From Notospermus geniculatus (taxonomy: Eukaryota; Nemertea; Pilidiophora; Heteronemertea; Lineidae), in contig NMRB01001754.1 of the NCBI GenBank assembly GCA_002633025.1, positions 6,894-70,893 of the forward strand: a stretch of 64,000 nucleotides of DNA, given 5' to 3'. A program made the translations under genes and the position numbers. Positions 9,527 through 22,400 of this stretch are shown piece after piece (positions within the stretch are counted from its first letter, which is position 1; each line of letters begins with the position of its first letter). The notes under the pieces were generated by a model, which was not told the origin of the DNA, did no database searches, and was given only the letters and a program-made list of their open reading frames with translations.

Positions 9527-12500
9527 ATGTCTGAAAGAATAAAGGTGTATCCCGAGATGTTATGTCTACATGGTAAATAAATAAACCTTAGCCTGTCCAG
9601 ATGGCATTTTTGTGTCTTTCTTGAATAATTTGTGTCCAGTCCGAAAGTCTGGCGCGTCCGACATCCGTGCTCGTCGTATCTGCGTAGAGTCGTACAGTTG
9701 TCCGAAAATAGGTAGGCCTAGGCGGGTCTGCACGTCACGTGTTTTATGAAAGGATTTATTTAAGCCTACAGACAAACAGGGGTGAGTGTGGAGGCCAACA
9801 TTACCAAAGGCAAATTAGGCCTTGCACTAGCAGTGAGAAATATGAGAAGGCTACCCCATGGCGCGCGCCCCATGCTAATGCTGCACACCTCACCTACCTC
9901 ATGACCTCGGCCGGGTAGTGTAGTGGCATGGTGCATGGGTGGGCGGGGCTGCCCTCGCCTCGATCTCACTGACACATCATGCCGCATCGCATGACATGAC
10001 ATGCACCACATAGGCAGCACACCTACCCTACCTAGGGTGTCATAATAGGATTGATTGTTGATCAGTGATTGTGAATTATCTGCTCGCTCAACCAATCATT
10101 TCTGCTTCATCTTATTATAGCTACCGATAGGCCTACTTAAAATTGTTTACATTTGAATTCACCAATTCACTTTGTAGGAAAGCCATGTTATTTGAAGACA
10201 TCCACCAAAGAAGGACCAAGAAAAGGAAGAAGTTTCTATATCTGTGGACAGGCCAAGGAAAGATGTGATTTCTACAAAGTCGCCAATGGGTCAGTCGATT
10301 GTCTTCTAAACATGCTAAAGTCATTCTCTGCATTTTCATCCACCGGACACTAGCAGAGAATGTCCAGTGGACACTAGCAGAGAAAAGCAAACCCTACTGC
10401 CAGTTGTAAAATTATATACATCTGGGCCTTTCTTGTTTACACAAGTAGTTAGGTTAAGAAACCATCATCAACTGTCCTTAACCTTTATAATCCTCTTTTT
10501 CTTTATAACCACCTTCTTGTATAATTGTTTCCCCTCATAGTCATACTATTCTTCTACACCAAATGAAGACTTTGTTGCTCATTATTCATGTTGTATTTTT
10601 TTCATCTTCACCAAGTCAAGTTGCTCTAACTGTGCACATTGTTCTTGTTTGTATCTAGTGTCCAAACAGGGTTTTGTGATGTCCACCAAGGTTCAATGCT
10701 GGAGCTTCAGTCCATTGGGAAAGTGATTGCCTCAAAGTCTAAAGAAACAGAATTTAGGTAATAATGCTGACCTTGCACTCGGCACATTCTCTAAATCTAT
10801 TATTGTTCTGCACAGATATTGTAAGATACTGTAGGCCTACTGTTTTGTTTTCTCTTGTGATTTTGCATCACTTCTTCGGGTTCTTTTGTTTGTTTTTAAC
10901 TTAGTAAGAGAATTTTAATTCATCACTTTGCCTCCTTCAGGCACTATTATCGATGTATGGGTCACCACTCTTGGTGCGGGTACAAGAGTTTAGGAAATCT
11001 CTTGGTGAGTTGTCAAGTTTTTCACTAGTGTTGATCTCTTACTCATTAGATTTTTCATGTGACACAAGTTCAGTACATTTGGTTGGCAGTGAGATACAGA
11101 ATTTCAAAGTTGCTCATTTCTGAATAGATTGAATACACAATTAGCATGCTGACACTATAAAATCTTTGCCCTGTATGACAATGACTTGACTGTGCATTAC
11201 ATGTTGTTACGAATGCGCCTCTACCTTTTCCAACTTATACACTGTATGTTCATTTGATTTTCATCCATCCGTTTTAGGTTAAGGAGAATGCTGGAGTCAT
11301 CCCCCACCAGAAGAAAGTCATGAATAGTGCAGATGTTGTAAAGAAAAAGGTAGGCCTAGTCCTCTTCGAACTCACATTACAGAATTACCATTTCTGTGGA
11401 CAGACACTGTCAAAACTGGTCAAGATTTTCCAGCTGCTGTCCAAGTCAAGAGGTTACCAGTATTCTATTTGCTTTCAGCCTTTCAATGATAACAATGGGA
11501 TTCATGAAAAAGAAAGAACCAAACTTGATTCCAGTTGGCGTGAACCTGTGAGAAAACCTGTAGAATCAGACAGCGATGATGATTGTCTTATTGTAAACTC
11601 AGGGGAGTATACAAAGTCGCTAAAGGAGAGGCTAGCTAGTCGGTGTGACCAAACAATATCTGCTGGTGCAAGAGAAAGTTGTAAAACCTACCCAGAGAAA
11701 TCCTTACATCAAAGTACTGGTGTATTGAATTCAAATGCTGTGCACTTTGAACCTGGTAATGCAAGTTCTGGAGGAAGTGGAAAGTTGATTGTCCAGCGGG
11801 CAAGTGCTTCCAGTCTGAAAGATTCTATCCCAGTGAAGTCTCTTCCTAAAGTATCGGGTCTGGGTTTAGAAGGAAGTGGGGAAGATTCAACCTCTGATTC
11901 TGGGTCAGACGAGTCATTGCCTATCAGTTACCCACCCAAGACTGTAAGTGCTGACGTAAGAAAAACCAAGATGTCTTCAACGTCTTCAAGTTCTAGCTCA
12001 GAAGAGTCGTCTGTTGGAGCTCCACCCAAGTTTGTTAGTGCTGGCATGGGAAAAAGCAAACAGATGCCTTCGACATCTGAAAGTTCAAGCTCAGAAGACT
12101 CATCGTCTACCGGATCTCCACCCAAGTTAGCACACCGTCACACTGGCATGGGAAGAAGCCAGCACATGTCTTCAACATCTGAAAGTTCGAGCTCAGAAGA
12201 GTCATTGTTCAACAATTACACAGAGATAAAGGAAAAATCAGGGAGTGTCTTGGCTGCTGAGGAATCGGGAAGACTCTGTCCTACGACTGGAATGTTTATA
12301 AGGGCAGATGGAAGTAGAGTAGCTCCTCAGGAAGAGAAAGCAAAGAGTGATGTCACACGCACAAGGCCGAGTTCTGAATCGTCAATCCAAAATGTGAAGA
12401 AACCTGTAACTGAATTGAGAGGCGCTGAAGGTGGTGAAACCTTAGCCTCGAAGCTGGCAGCAAGAGTGGCACTTGCTCAACAGCTAAGGGAGAAGAAGGT

Positions 12501-15500
12501 GAGTTCCTTTGTCAGGTTTCCGTCGAGTTGTACTGGATCTCCCTCCTGAGAGATACTATTTCAGAAGAGTTTGGGAGAAAATGGCCTGTACCGGTACAGG
12601 AGCCATGACTTTCTTTAAAAAAAACCTTGCCTACCATAAAAACTTGTTTTAAAATTTGTGATATTCTGAATGAAAATTTTTTTTTTTCAGAACCTCATGT
12701 CACATGTCAGTGTGACTAGCCTCCCTGACAAAGGACAGAGGCTGAAATCCCAGATTGATGATTTGCAAAAAGCAATGGCTTCTCTTGACCTTGCCATAAA
12801 GGAATCTCGTCCGTCGTCTTGTGGTGATGCTGGGAGTCTTACATTGCCTACTAGGAGTGGGTATGAAGCCTATCGGGTTGATCACAATCGGCCATACGCA
12901 GCTGATAAAACCGGGCACTACGAGAAACCAAAGTACAACCAGCCATTCAAACCACCACAACAGATCTCCTCCTCTCAGCTCAACAGCAGTCAGAATCCAC
13001 AGAAAAGTTTGAAGCAGTCCGTGCTGGCGCCAGCGCAGTTGCCAGGGCGTCCAGAAATCAAGGTGATGACCATTGACAAATATGGGAATCGCCAGACGAA
13101 GGTTCTTGATCACACTGTCCCGCTGCCGGCCCATGTACTTCAGCAGATGTATGCTGCTAATCCACAAGCGATGACACTCTATGGTGGACGAATGAATGCA
13201 ACTCGGCTGAAGCAAGTAGGCAGCATCACTGAGGAAGCTATCGTTAAGCTCCACAAGTAAGTCCCTGTCGATTTATCAATTTCTGCTTGGGTAGATGATG
13301 TAGATATGAGATTTACCCTGGTATGTTTTGGGATCTTGGGAATACAAGTTTGGTACACATATTTCTTTCAGACAATTAGAAACCTGTCCACCAGAATCCA
13401 CTGAGCTGGAAGATCCCAACGATCTGACTGTCACTCTGATGACCCATCAACGCCAAGCGCTGGCTTGGCTCACTTGGAGAGAGAAGCAGGAACCACCAGG
13501 GGGTATACTGGGTAAGTAACTATTTCTTATGCTTGGCGTTTTGGTGTCGTGGTGAGTTTTGTCTGATTTGTGATAGACATGACTGCAACGCAAGGAAAAT
13601 GCCAGGGGATTCCATGCAGGGCTTTGTGTCTCATGACAATGGCTGATATTCATAAAAACTAGCAAGTGCTTAGAAGCATCTGCTTGCTAGCATCTGCTAT
13701 CTCACCAAGAATTAAGCAGAAGCATGTGCTTATACTTAGTATCATATTCATAAAAAATAGCATTTGCTTGAGGTGCTTGACTTGCAAGTCTCAAGCAAAT
13801 GCTTGACTCCTTCAGGACAATCAGGTTTTAAAGTGTTGCATAAGTTTGGTTATNNNNNNNNNNNNNNNNNNNNNNNNNNNNNNNNNNNNNNNNNNNNNNN
13901 NNNNNNNNNNNNNNNNNNNNNNNNNNNNNNNNNNNNNNNNNNNNNNNNNNNNNNNNNNNNNNNNNNNNNNNNNNNNNNNNNNNNNNNNNNNNNNNNNNNN
14001 NNNNNNNNNNNNNNNNNNNNNNNNNNNNNNNNNNNNNNNNNNNNNNNNNNNNNNNNNNNNNNNNNNNNNNNNNNNNNNNNNNNNNNNNNNNNNNNNNNNN
14101 NNNNNNNNNNNNNNNNNNNNNNNNNNNNNNNNNNNNNNNNNNNNNNNNNNNNNNNNNNNNNNNNNNNNNNNNNNNNNNNNNNNNNNNNNNNNNNNNNNNN
14201 NNNNNNNNNNNNNNNNNNNNNNNNNNNNNNNNNNNNNNNNNNNNNNNNNNNNNNNNNNNNNNNNNNNNNNNNNNNNNNNNNNNNNNNNNNNNNNNNGTCT
14301 GGAGCAACCTTGAAAATTCTAAGTGTATGCTTGTAAGCAGATGCTTTTTACGACACTTTATGAATATGAACTTTAGCAAATGCTTTCCAGTATAGCATTG
14401 ACTAAATGCTCAAAAAGCAGATGCTTTACCTAGTAGCAGAAGCTGATAAGTATAAGCATTAGCTCAGGTTTTATGAATATCGGGCCTAGTATATGCTTAA
14501 AAATCTAAGTAAAAGCACATGCTTAACTTTTATGAATATCAGCCAATGTCATTGTCAAGTACCAACAACTGATCTCAGCGGACACTGCAATGATGTTGTT
14601 TGTCATCCCAAGGTGGGCTTATGTTCCTTATTTTATTCTAGCTGATGACATGGGCCTTGGAAAGACGCTCACCATGATATCCCTGATTCTGAAACAGAAA
14701 GAGGGCCGCGAGGAGGCAGAAGGTGGAGATGGTTGGCTCAGTAAAGAGGACCAGATAAAGAAAGGTGTGTTCAATAAAAAACTTTCATAAAGGTAGTCGT
14801 AGTGCTTACTCATACATGTACCGGTACCGTACCGGTAATGACTTGGCCCTTCTTCCATTTCATGCAGCCTTTGTGTTCTTTCTTCAGTGAACAAAGACAT
14901 CATTCCCTCCACTGCCTCTCTGGTCGTCTGCCCGGCAAGTCTGGTACATCAGTGGCACAAGGAGATTGAATCAAAATGTGCCAAAGACCTTCTGAATGTT
15001 TGCCTGTACCATGGTCCCAATAGAGAAAAAGATGTCACCAAGTGAGTCACGGTTTTTCTGGTTCCTTCCTGAGTTCTGGTCTTTCCCTTGGCAACTTTAC
15101 TTAAGATCGCCGAATACTGAGTGTACATGTAGGGCAGCATTTCTGTTGAAACTGGCCATGTTTCATGCAAACCTTTACTAACGATTGTCAATTTCAGATT
15201 GGCCAAGTATGATGTTGTGCTGACTACCTATAGCATTGTCGGAAGAGAGGTCGGTGCTCCGCAGGATAAGAAAGCGGCAGAAGAGGCTGTCAAGGAAGAA
15301 GTGGTGAGACATATTACTACGATATTTTGAATTCATTTCCTTAAAAGTGCAGAGGCAACTCAAAACCTGTCCTCATTTCCTTCAGGTTGATGATGTATCA
15401 ACAATGCCAAACCTCTTGCGTATTGGCTGGGAGAGAATCATCCTAGACGAGGCCCATAACATCAAGAACCACAAAAGTCTGAGTGCCCAGGCAGCATGCC

Positions 15501-17603
15501 GTCTGAGAGCGTCGTACCGGTGGGCACTGACAGGGACACCAATTCAGAATGATTTGTTGGACATGTATTCGTTGCTCAGGTGAGAATGAGAACTTGACAT
15601 TTCGTTACTGTTCGTCATGCCTGAAGGTTACCCAAGTACCCAAATCGTATTCCTTGATATGTCTTGATTCAAAGGTGGTTTTAGCCTTTTGCCCTCGGGA
15701 TATTCTATCTTTCTCAGGTTTCTCCGATGTACTCCTTTCGATGAGTACAAAGTCTGGAAGCGACAGGTCGACAATAAAAGTTCACAGGGTACCAAGCGGC
15801 TCAACTCGCTCACAAAGAGTTTGCTGTTGAGGAGGACAAAAGCTCAGACAGATGCCGAAGGGAAACCCTTGGTGGCTCTTCCTGATAGGAGCAGCACAGT
15901 CCATGAGTTAGAACTCAGCAAGGAAGAGAAGGCTGTGTATGATAAGATATTTGCAAAGTCAAGGTGAGTTGATTGACTTACAAGGTACGGTAGACTATAA
16001 CGCAGAGTACAAAGTCCAAAACTGAAGTGAGGCCTATTACATGTAAGGTTGCTGTCAATTTTGTTGTGGCCCCAAATTTCCTTCTGTTTTTCACCCGTCT
16101 TCCATTTCAGGTCAACTCTACAGAATTACATCCAGAACAGAGAAGACAAAGAAATACTCAAAGAACAAGGTGCTACTGCTTCTGCTGCGTCGAACACATT
16201 TGAGAAGAATGTTTCACAGTCCGGTGATCACTTCGCCCCTGGTGCTACTGCTGCTGTGCCAAATTATGATGCTGATAAAAAGAAGCCTACTGGTGGTGGA
16301 GAGATTTTGTTGATGTTGTTGAGGTTACGTCAGTGTTGCAGTCACATTGGCCTCATGAAAGAGGTAAGTTGGTAGATAGATTATGTAGGTGGGGAGATGG
16401 CTTAACCCCATTACATGTAGATGTTTCCCTTGGTTAATCTGGTTCACCCCTGAATTTGACTCATGATTTTTCCTCTCAACAGGGTGTTGATACCGAGGAA
16501 CTACAGAGCGAAGGCATCGAGCTGCCCCTAGAGGACCAACTGGACCTAATGAGTCTGAATGACAAGAAAGACCCTGCTGCAGTGGCTAAGGATGTGTTTG
16601 ATCCAGCAGTGGCAAGTACAAAGATTAAGAGTTTGATTGACACATTACTGTCAATCAGGAAGGAATCCCCTCCTGGGAAACCACAAAAAAGGTAAGTTAG
16701 TCTTTTCCTAATAGTGTGCATGTGTTGATTATGCCGGACATCCTTTCTCTTTATTCTTCTTTTGCTTGGTTTTCAGCGTGATTGTTTCCCAGTGGACCAA
16801 GATGCTGGAGATTGTAACACACCACCTCAAACCACACGGATTTCGATACCATCTCATACAGGGCAACATTCCACCCAAGAAGAGGATGGAAGCAATAGAA
16901 GATTTTAATAAGAATCCCAGAGGGCCAGAGGCAAGTATTCTTCTTTCTCTCAGTCAGAGTGGTTCTCTCCAGGTCTGACGGGATCGAACCTAGTGGAACC
17001 TCAGTGATGGCCTTGGGCTGTATTAAGAAGCCATTTCAGAGCTCTTGTAATCACGATCTTCCTACTTCCAGGTCATGTTACTCTCCTTGCGAGCAGGGGG
17101 CGTTGGCCTCAACCTGATCGGTGGCAATAACCTGTTTGTGATGGATCTTCACTGGAATCCGGCACTGGAGGACCAGGCGTGTGACAGAATCTACCGCGTC
17201 GGACAAAAGAAGGATGTCAACATTCACAAGTTCATCTGCAAGGATACTGTGGAGGAGAAAATTGTACAGCTGCAGAAAAAGAAGACACAGTTGGCCACAA
17301 ATGTGCTGTCAGGGTACGTACATTGTACATCCATGCACAGACACGTAGTCAGTGTTCTCCACCTGTGTCAAGGACACTGTGCACTGCGTACTGTAAAATC
17401 ATGCATGGTTTTGCAGGAACTTGCAAAATTTTACACATTCAATTTGTCCTTTGGTTTCTCAATCAAGCTTGTTTCTTTTCAGCAATGTTTCCAAGCAAAA
17501 CCAGAAGCTGACACTGTCAGATTTGAAGTTGCTGTTTGGCCTGGAGAAATCAGCACCGATGCCTGCATCTACATTTAACAGGCCACAGTACCATCGGTAT
17601 TAA
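9527..17603 (+). CDS. TTF2: Transcription termination factor 2 (SNF2-family ATPase)
   Basis: TTF2 is a DNA translocase that releases RNA polymerase II from templates. Eighteen exons keep phase throughout (1307 codons with stop): 9527-9572, 10178-10289, 10659-10757, 10941-11004, 11278-11349, 11479-12498, 12691-13256, 13372-13511, 14642-14764, 14888-15041, 15198-15303, 15386-15579, 15718-15963, 16111-16363, 16483-16691, 16777-16930, 17072-17313 and 17483-17603. The start was chosen because [13 protein letters not shown] supplies the first GRF zinc-finger ligands; further ligands lie in FYICG and ERCDFYK, with a second Cys/His-rich segment. A serine-rich acidic linker follows (exon 6). Helicase motifs are DDMGLGKT (I), [10 protein letters not shown] (II), LTGTPIQN (III), [10 protein letters not shown] (V) and [12 protein letters not shown] (VI). 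Intron 16 uses a GC donor. Length is about 1306 aa against about 1160 in human. Intron 8 holds a transposon and a 443-base gap. Confidence 0.95.
13637..14546. mobile_element. Composite AAGCAT-rich fold-back element in TTF2 intron 8
   Basis: The ends are inverted: GGCTGATATTCATAAAA at the left and its complement (TTTATGAATATCAGCC) at the right. The interior is full of AGCAAATGCTT/AAGCATTTGCT palindromes, with additional internal ATTCATAAAA/TTTATGAATAT ends (about 13748 and 14471). This suggests several copies nested in each other. The assembly gap 13854-14296 lies inside it. Related single copies are at 29812-29932 and 62076-62208. Confidence 0.75.
13854..14296. other. Assembly gap (443 N)
   Basis: Run of N inside the nested fold-back element of TTF2 intron 8. 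Hairpin structure is a likely reason the assembly failed. No exon is missing: the flanking exons join in phase across it (GGIL then ADDMGLGKT). Confidence 0.99.
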
Positions 17604-17898
17604 AGGAAGGATTCAAGAAGAAACCCACAAGCTGCCAGGTCTACAAGTCCGTCGAGCTCCCACAAGATGGCTGCTTGAGCTTCCAGTCTCAGGGATGACC
17701 TTTGACCTTCAAGGTCGAAGTGATGGCTGATTGATCTTCCAGGTCATAGTGATGACCTCATTACTAGATGTTTATTGTTTTAGATCTGATTGCAATTGAG
17801 TTAGAATCATGTTATGTACGTACATGTAGTGCATATACGTGTAATGTACATACATGCTGTAAATGATAGTAATCATGTGTGATTTATATTTATCCAAA

Positions 17899-17904
17899 AA
17901 TAAA
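17899..17904 (+). terminator. Polyadenylation signal AATAAA of TTF2
   Basis: Canonical hexamer (CAAAAATAAATG) about 300 bases after the TTF2 stop. The intervening 3' UTR holds repeats of a GATGACCTTTGACCTTCAAGG-like module (about 17690-17760). Confidence 0.6.
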
Positions 17905-18433
17905 TGAATCTCTGTCATTGAACTTTCGTGAGTTTCTTTTTCTTTGTGTTCTTTGACAATTGTGGCAACCAATTTTGTATTTTTACCGGTAATTCACCCA
18001 GCCTTTATGCATGCTTCTTATAGTTTGAGATGAAGCCCAGCAAACGCATAATATGAACAAAATTGTCTTCTTTTTCAGATACAAAATAAATCACTTTTGT
18101 GGCAAAGATTTTTGACTCTCTTCCTTCTGTTTGTTGGCCATTGTTTTCTTGGCATGTGTTCCACGTTACTTCATTTCATGATTTGTGATTCTGTGGTGTT
18201 GTGCAATTGTGAAGCAAAGCGATGCCCATAAATATGAGATCAAAACCAGCATGTGTGGTACAGCTCCCCACATAATATTGCATATTCTGTATCATTTGTA
18301 ATGTGAACCTTGGAGTTGTGATTTGCTTGTTAGTATCCCTATGAAGGCCTGGCCGGTTTGTTCTGCATGCTTCATCCACTTCATTTGAAATACACGAATT
18401 GAGTAGGGTATTGATAAAAGTAGAGCTCTGTTA

Positions 18434-18616
18434 GGCTCCAGTTCCATAGAGTTTCACGTTTACACTTTTGTCGCATTACACTTCACGTTTTCCTTTCGTT
18501 CCTCGGAGAAAGCATGCCACAGGACAGGTAATGTGTGTCTCGTGCGCTGAATCGAGGAACGAAAGGAGAGCGTGGCGTGTGAAAAGTGTAAACGTGAGCT
18601 CTATGGAACTGGAGCC
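18434..18616. mobile_element. PIF/Harbinger-like MITE, 183 bp
   Basis: The terminal inverted repeats begin GGCTCCAGTTCCATAGAG and extend about 35 bases. They are flanked by TTA on both sides (18431-18433 and 18617-18619). A 3-bp TWA target duplication is characteristic of PIF/Harbinger elements. The interior has a second inverted pair (CTTTCGTTCCTCG / CGAGGAACGAAAG), so the whole element folds on itself. It lies between the convergent TTF2 and MIEAP-domain genes. Confidence 0.75.
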
Positions 18617-18818
18617 TTATGCACTTGTTGTGCCAGATGACCATGATGTTGGAGGTGCAATACTTCCTTGATGATTGGCCGGAGGGCAGTGCAGGCCTAC
18701 AGATGTTTGTACCGACATGGCCATCTGTTCATCTACTGAATTTTGCTTGTGGGTTGTTGAATTTTTCTTGTGAATGAATGAACCAAAAAAGAGTACTGGT
18801 ATTGATGTGTACTATCAG

Positions 18819-18824
18819 TTTATT
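18819..18824 (-). terminator. Polyadenylation signal of the MIEAP-domain gene (minus strand)
   Basis: TTTATT on the plus strand, about 590 bases beyond the stop at 19411. The stretch 18830-19410 is AT-rich and gene-free, consistent with a 3' UTR. Confidence 0.4.
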
Positions 18825-19410
18825 ATTGGATTTGAAGCACAGTGTGAAGCTTGCATAATTTGTGCATACATTATATACATAAAAGGGGATAAGAAAATAG
18901 ACCCTGAAGAAGGAATAACCCAGTACCCTGGTACCGGTACAAAAATTGTTTGATTCCGTGGCTTAAAACTTCAACTCATTATACAGCAGTTGTGTGCAAA
19001 ACAAGTGACATGATATGCTAAGTCAAATTTTGATATGTTTTCCAGGTTTTTACAACTTCATGCACATATTATATTATGTCTACAGATAAGAGATTCAAGC
19101 ATTTGTCAAAATTATACAAATCCTGCAGTGCAGTGATAAGTGACATTTAAATGCTTTAACTGGGTTTATCATACTCTTACAGACCTAATTATATGCTACT
19201 AGTGTATCGTGTGTTTTTGCCAAATTCGCATGTATGGCTTGTTCACTGACATGATACTACAAGACAGATTTGACACCCCCATAAATAATCATAAATAAGA
19301 CTGACTAACAATGTCACCTTTGTTCCACTATGTATTTGGTGCAATGTTCGAGATATGACAGAATCTCCCAACAGGAGTACTGCAAGTCCTTTCCTCATGT
19401 GACTCCCCCA

Positions 19411-22400
19411 TCACGTCAGGACAACTCCCTTGAAAACACACGGGCCGTTTTCTCCTTCTAAGAGCCCTGGCCAAATCATTGACTTGATTGCATCGGATTC
19501 AGAATCCGACAAATAGAATCGTGTATGAATGTCTGCTTTGTATAGCACTGCGTCGTAGTCAATGACTAGAGGTGGATTCTGCACGCTTAATGCCCATGCG
19601 AGTCGTACACTCTCATCGATATATTGGTGTAGTGGTTGGCAGGTTTTCAAGGATGGGTAATCGTATAACGTCTGCCAGAGTTGATCACTCACTTCCTGTA
19701 AACAAAATGAAAGGTCAGGAAATGGGCCATTTTAGTTTGTACAGAATGACATATTGTCTTTGCGATAAGCCTATAGTAGAGGTCATGAGATCAAGTCTTG
19801 CTTCTCAGAAGTTTCCTGAATGATATCGACCACAGGTCTGAACGGTATCAATACTTCCCTAGTTGTCCTGATATATGTAATACATAAAGTATTAGCAGAA
19901 GGATGGAATCCATTAGCTGGAACTCTCAGGTTGTTGTCAGTTTAGGGTTGTTGTCAGTAATTTCCTATTTTGGGTTATTTGGTACTTCTGACTTGCCGAG
20001 ACCTTCATACCAGGTCCCTGTGTATCAACCATACTTACGGATATGTTTTTCGTCAAATCAAAACGATCTGCTGTCTTTTTCAAATAGATAATGATACTCC
20101 TCTCCATTTCGGTGCATGATGTATCGTCTGGTCCACTGGCACCCCCTGGCTGTGGTAACTGAAGCAACGTATGAAGCTTCGTCTTCAGTTCTGCTACCGA
20201 TTCTTGAACGGATCGGAAGGCAAGCTGCAACAAGAAACATTCCATTCAGGCCAATGATCTTCTGTAATCAATGCAGACATTGAAATGTACAATCCAAGCC
20301 CAATAGTGAGGCTAGGCACGGTGGATCCGGGGGGCTCTGGATCGCCTACTGAGACCCACCACCTCGGTGTGCGCTTCCAGTGGCTGCCTGTGATGACCAT
20401 CCTCAGACCGCCCCCCCCAATTTCTGGCTCCAGTTCCAGGCTTTCCTCACTTACCACAATGACGGAAAAGAGGAGCTTTCCCTTCAGGTCATCAAATCCC
20501 GCTACCTCCTCCAACGTATCCAAAGCATCCAAGGTGTCCACACGAACTTGCGAGTACAGGTTACCATAACGCCGTACTAGCTGCGTTGGACGATTCTCAC
20601 CGAGGTTGAGGTCCTCAAAGCGTGTCCCGCTTTGGATTCCTTTCTGTGCTTCTGCAGTCATTCTGAAAGGAGAGTTACTAATACATCAGTACGTTGTTAG
20701 GGGAAGAATTGTGGTCTCGAATGCTTGGCCAGCACCAGAGCTCTCTGATTTCCAGTCGGACGTCTCGGTCCCAAATGCAAGTGTCTGGGGGCAAATTACC
20801 AAGCTTCAGAATAATCATACCTTTCTTTTAATAATTTCTCTCGCTCTTCCAATTTTGTGATTGTCTCCTTGGCCTTATTCAATTCCTTCTTCAATTTCTC
20901 CACTTCATCTCTCAGATTCTCCGCCTTGTCGGTTTCCTTTGCCTCCTCCACTGCTGGAAATCCTTGGAAATGGTCCGTACAGAAATTGAGGTCGCGACCA
21001 GTGCTGTCACCTCCAAAAACGGTAGCTGAAATGAATTTTAACGTCATACATAGCTATCAGAAGACACCGCTTTCAGTTTCTGAACTGGGGGACTTTCTTC
21101 CATGCCCAAACTAAAAGCCTCCACAAATGCTGCATTTGGCAGTAAATCCTTTATTTTCTGCCAGACAAAAGTGCGAAGACCCCATAATACCACTTACCTC
21201 CATTGAAGCTGTTCCTCATACGGCCTTCAGGGTCAAGCTGCATGTAGCCTTTGGAGTTGCTGAAACTTCCCGCTGAAATTGAACAAAAAGTTCCACCTTA
21301 GATGCAGCAAATTGAGTAGAGAAAAGGAGGAGACTGACACCTTACAGAGTTTTGTTGGGTCATGGAAAAACATGGCACGGGCTCTTCAGTCTGAAATTCA
21401 GTAAATGTAGATTAACTTCATGAAATTGTCTCCAGTCTTCAGTTCATCAAGTGAAAACTGGACTTTGTGTCATCCCACCCCAATGATATCCACTCCAAGT
21501 TTCGTAGGCCTATATGTTGTACATTGTGAATTCGTTCTGGAAGAAAATAGGCTCTGACCCACTAAATTGTTATGAGACTAATTAGAAGGAAATTACATTC
21601 GTTCTAACAAATATCATCACTCCCATTTCATGCGAATTCTTGTCCTGTCTGTAACCAAAGGCTACATGGTAGATGTTTCTATATTGCTGCTGGGCAGACA
21701 CTGCCATTGATCAGATTTTTCTCAGGGGAAACCATTGTAAATGCCTCAGCAAACTTGTAAAAAATTGCGCAACCTCGCTAGCCCAGAGGTACAGCGTTCC
21801 GTGTTTCGGTTTGCTCCAAACCGCCTGACCTCTGCATTGGAGACTGCGAATTGCGGTGCAATTTCCATGCCCACTCTATGGAGGCAGCACGGTGGAATAC
21901 AACATAGGATCACAGCATGAAATACACAAATGTGTGTGAAGTTTGTCAAAAATGCAACTCACACGTTGTGCGACAACTGCAGAAAATATTGATACTGTAC
22001 TTTCGCTGACTCCCTCCGTATCTTTTCCTCTTACTACTCCTGCCAACAGATTCTGGCCAAAGATTGAAACGTCGTTTTGTCAGTTTCATCCCCATATCAG
22101 GTACGAACAACTTCGAAATGATTGGTAGGTCACATCACAGTGACTAAAGGCAGATTTTCAAACCCAAAGTCAGACACAAGCAACCGATCAGGGTATACTG
22201 TCTTAATCGTGAAACTGAAACGGTGTGTCAAGACCTAGCACAAACGTTTCCAGCAGAATACCCGAAGTTGGGATTTTCAAAACCACAAAATGAGCCTGTT
22301 CCTCCAAATGTTCATGAGAAAGACCCAAGATAGACAACAACCAAACACAAATACTGGTCGATCTCTATTGAAAAAGATTCTCTTGTTCAGTATCCTTCAG

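Noticed and set aside
13764-14379. ORFs spanning the N run
   Set aside because: They are open only because the gap has no stops; the flanking sequence is transposon.
21776-21860. tRNA-like sequence in the MIEAP intron
   Set aside because: The A-box match TAGCCCAGAGG has no B box downstream.
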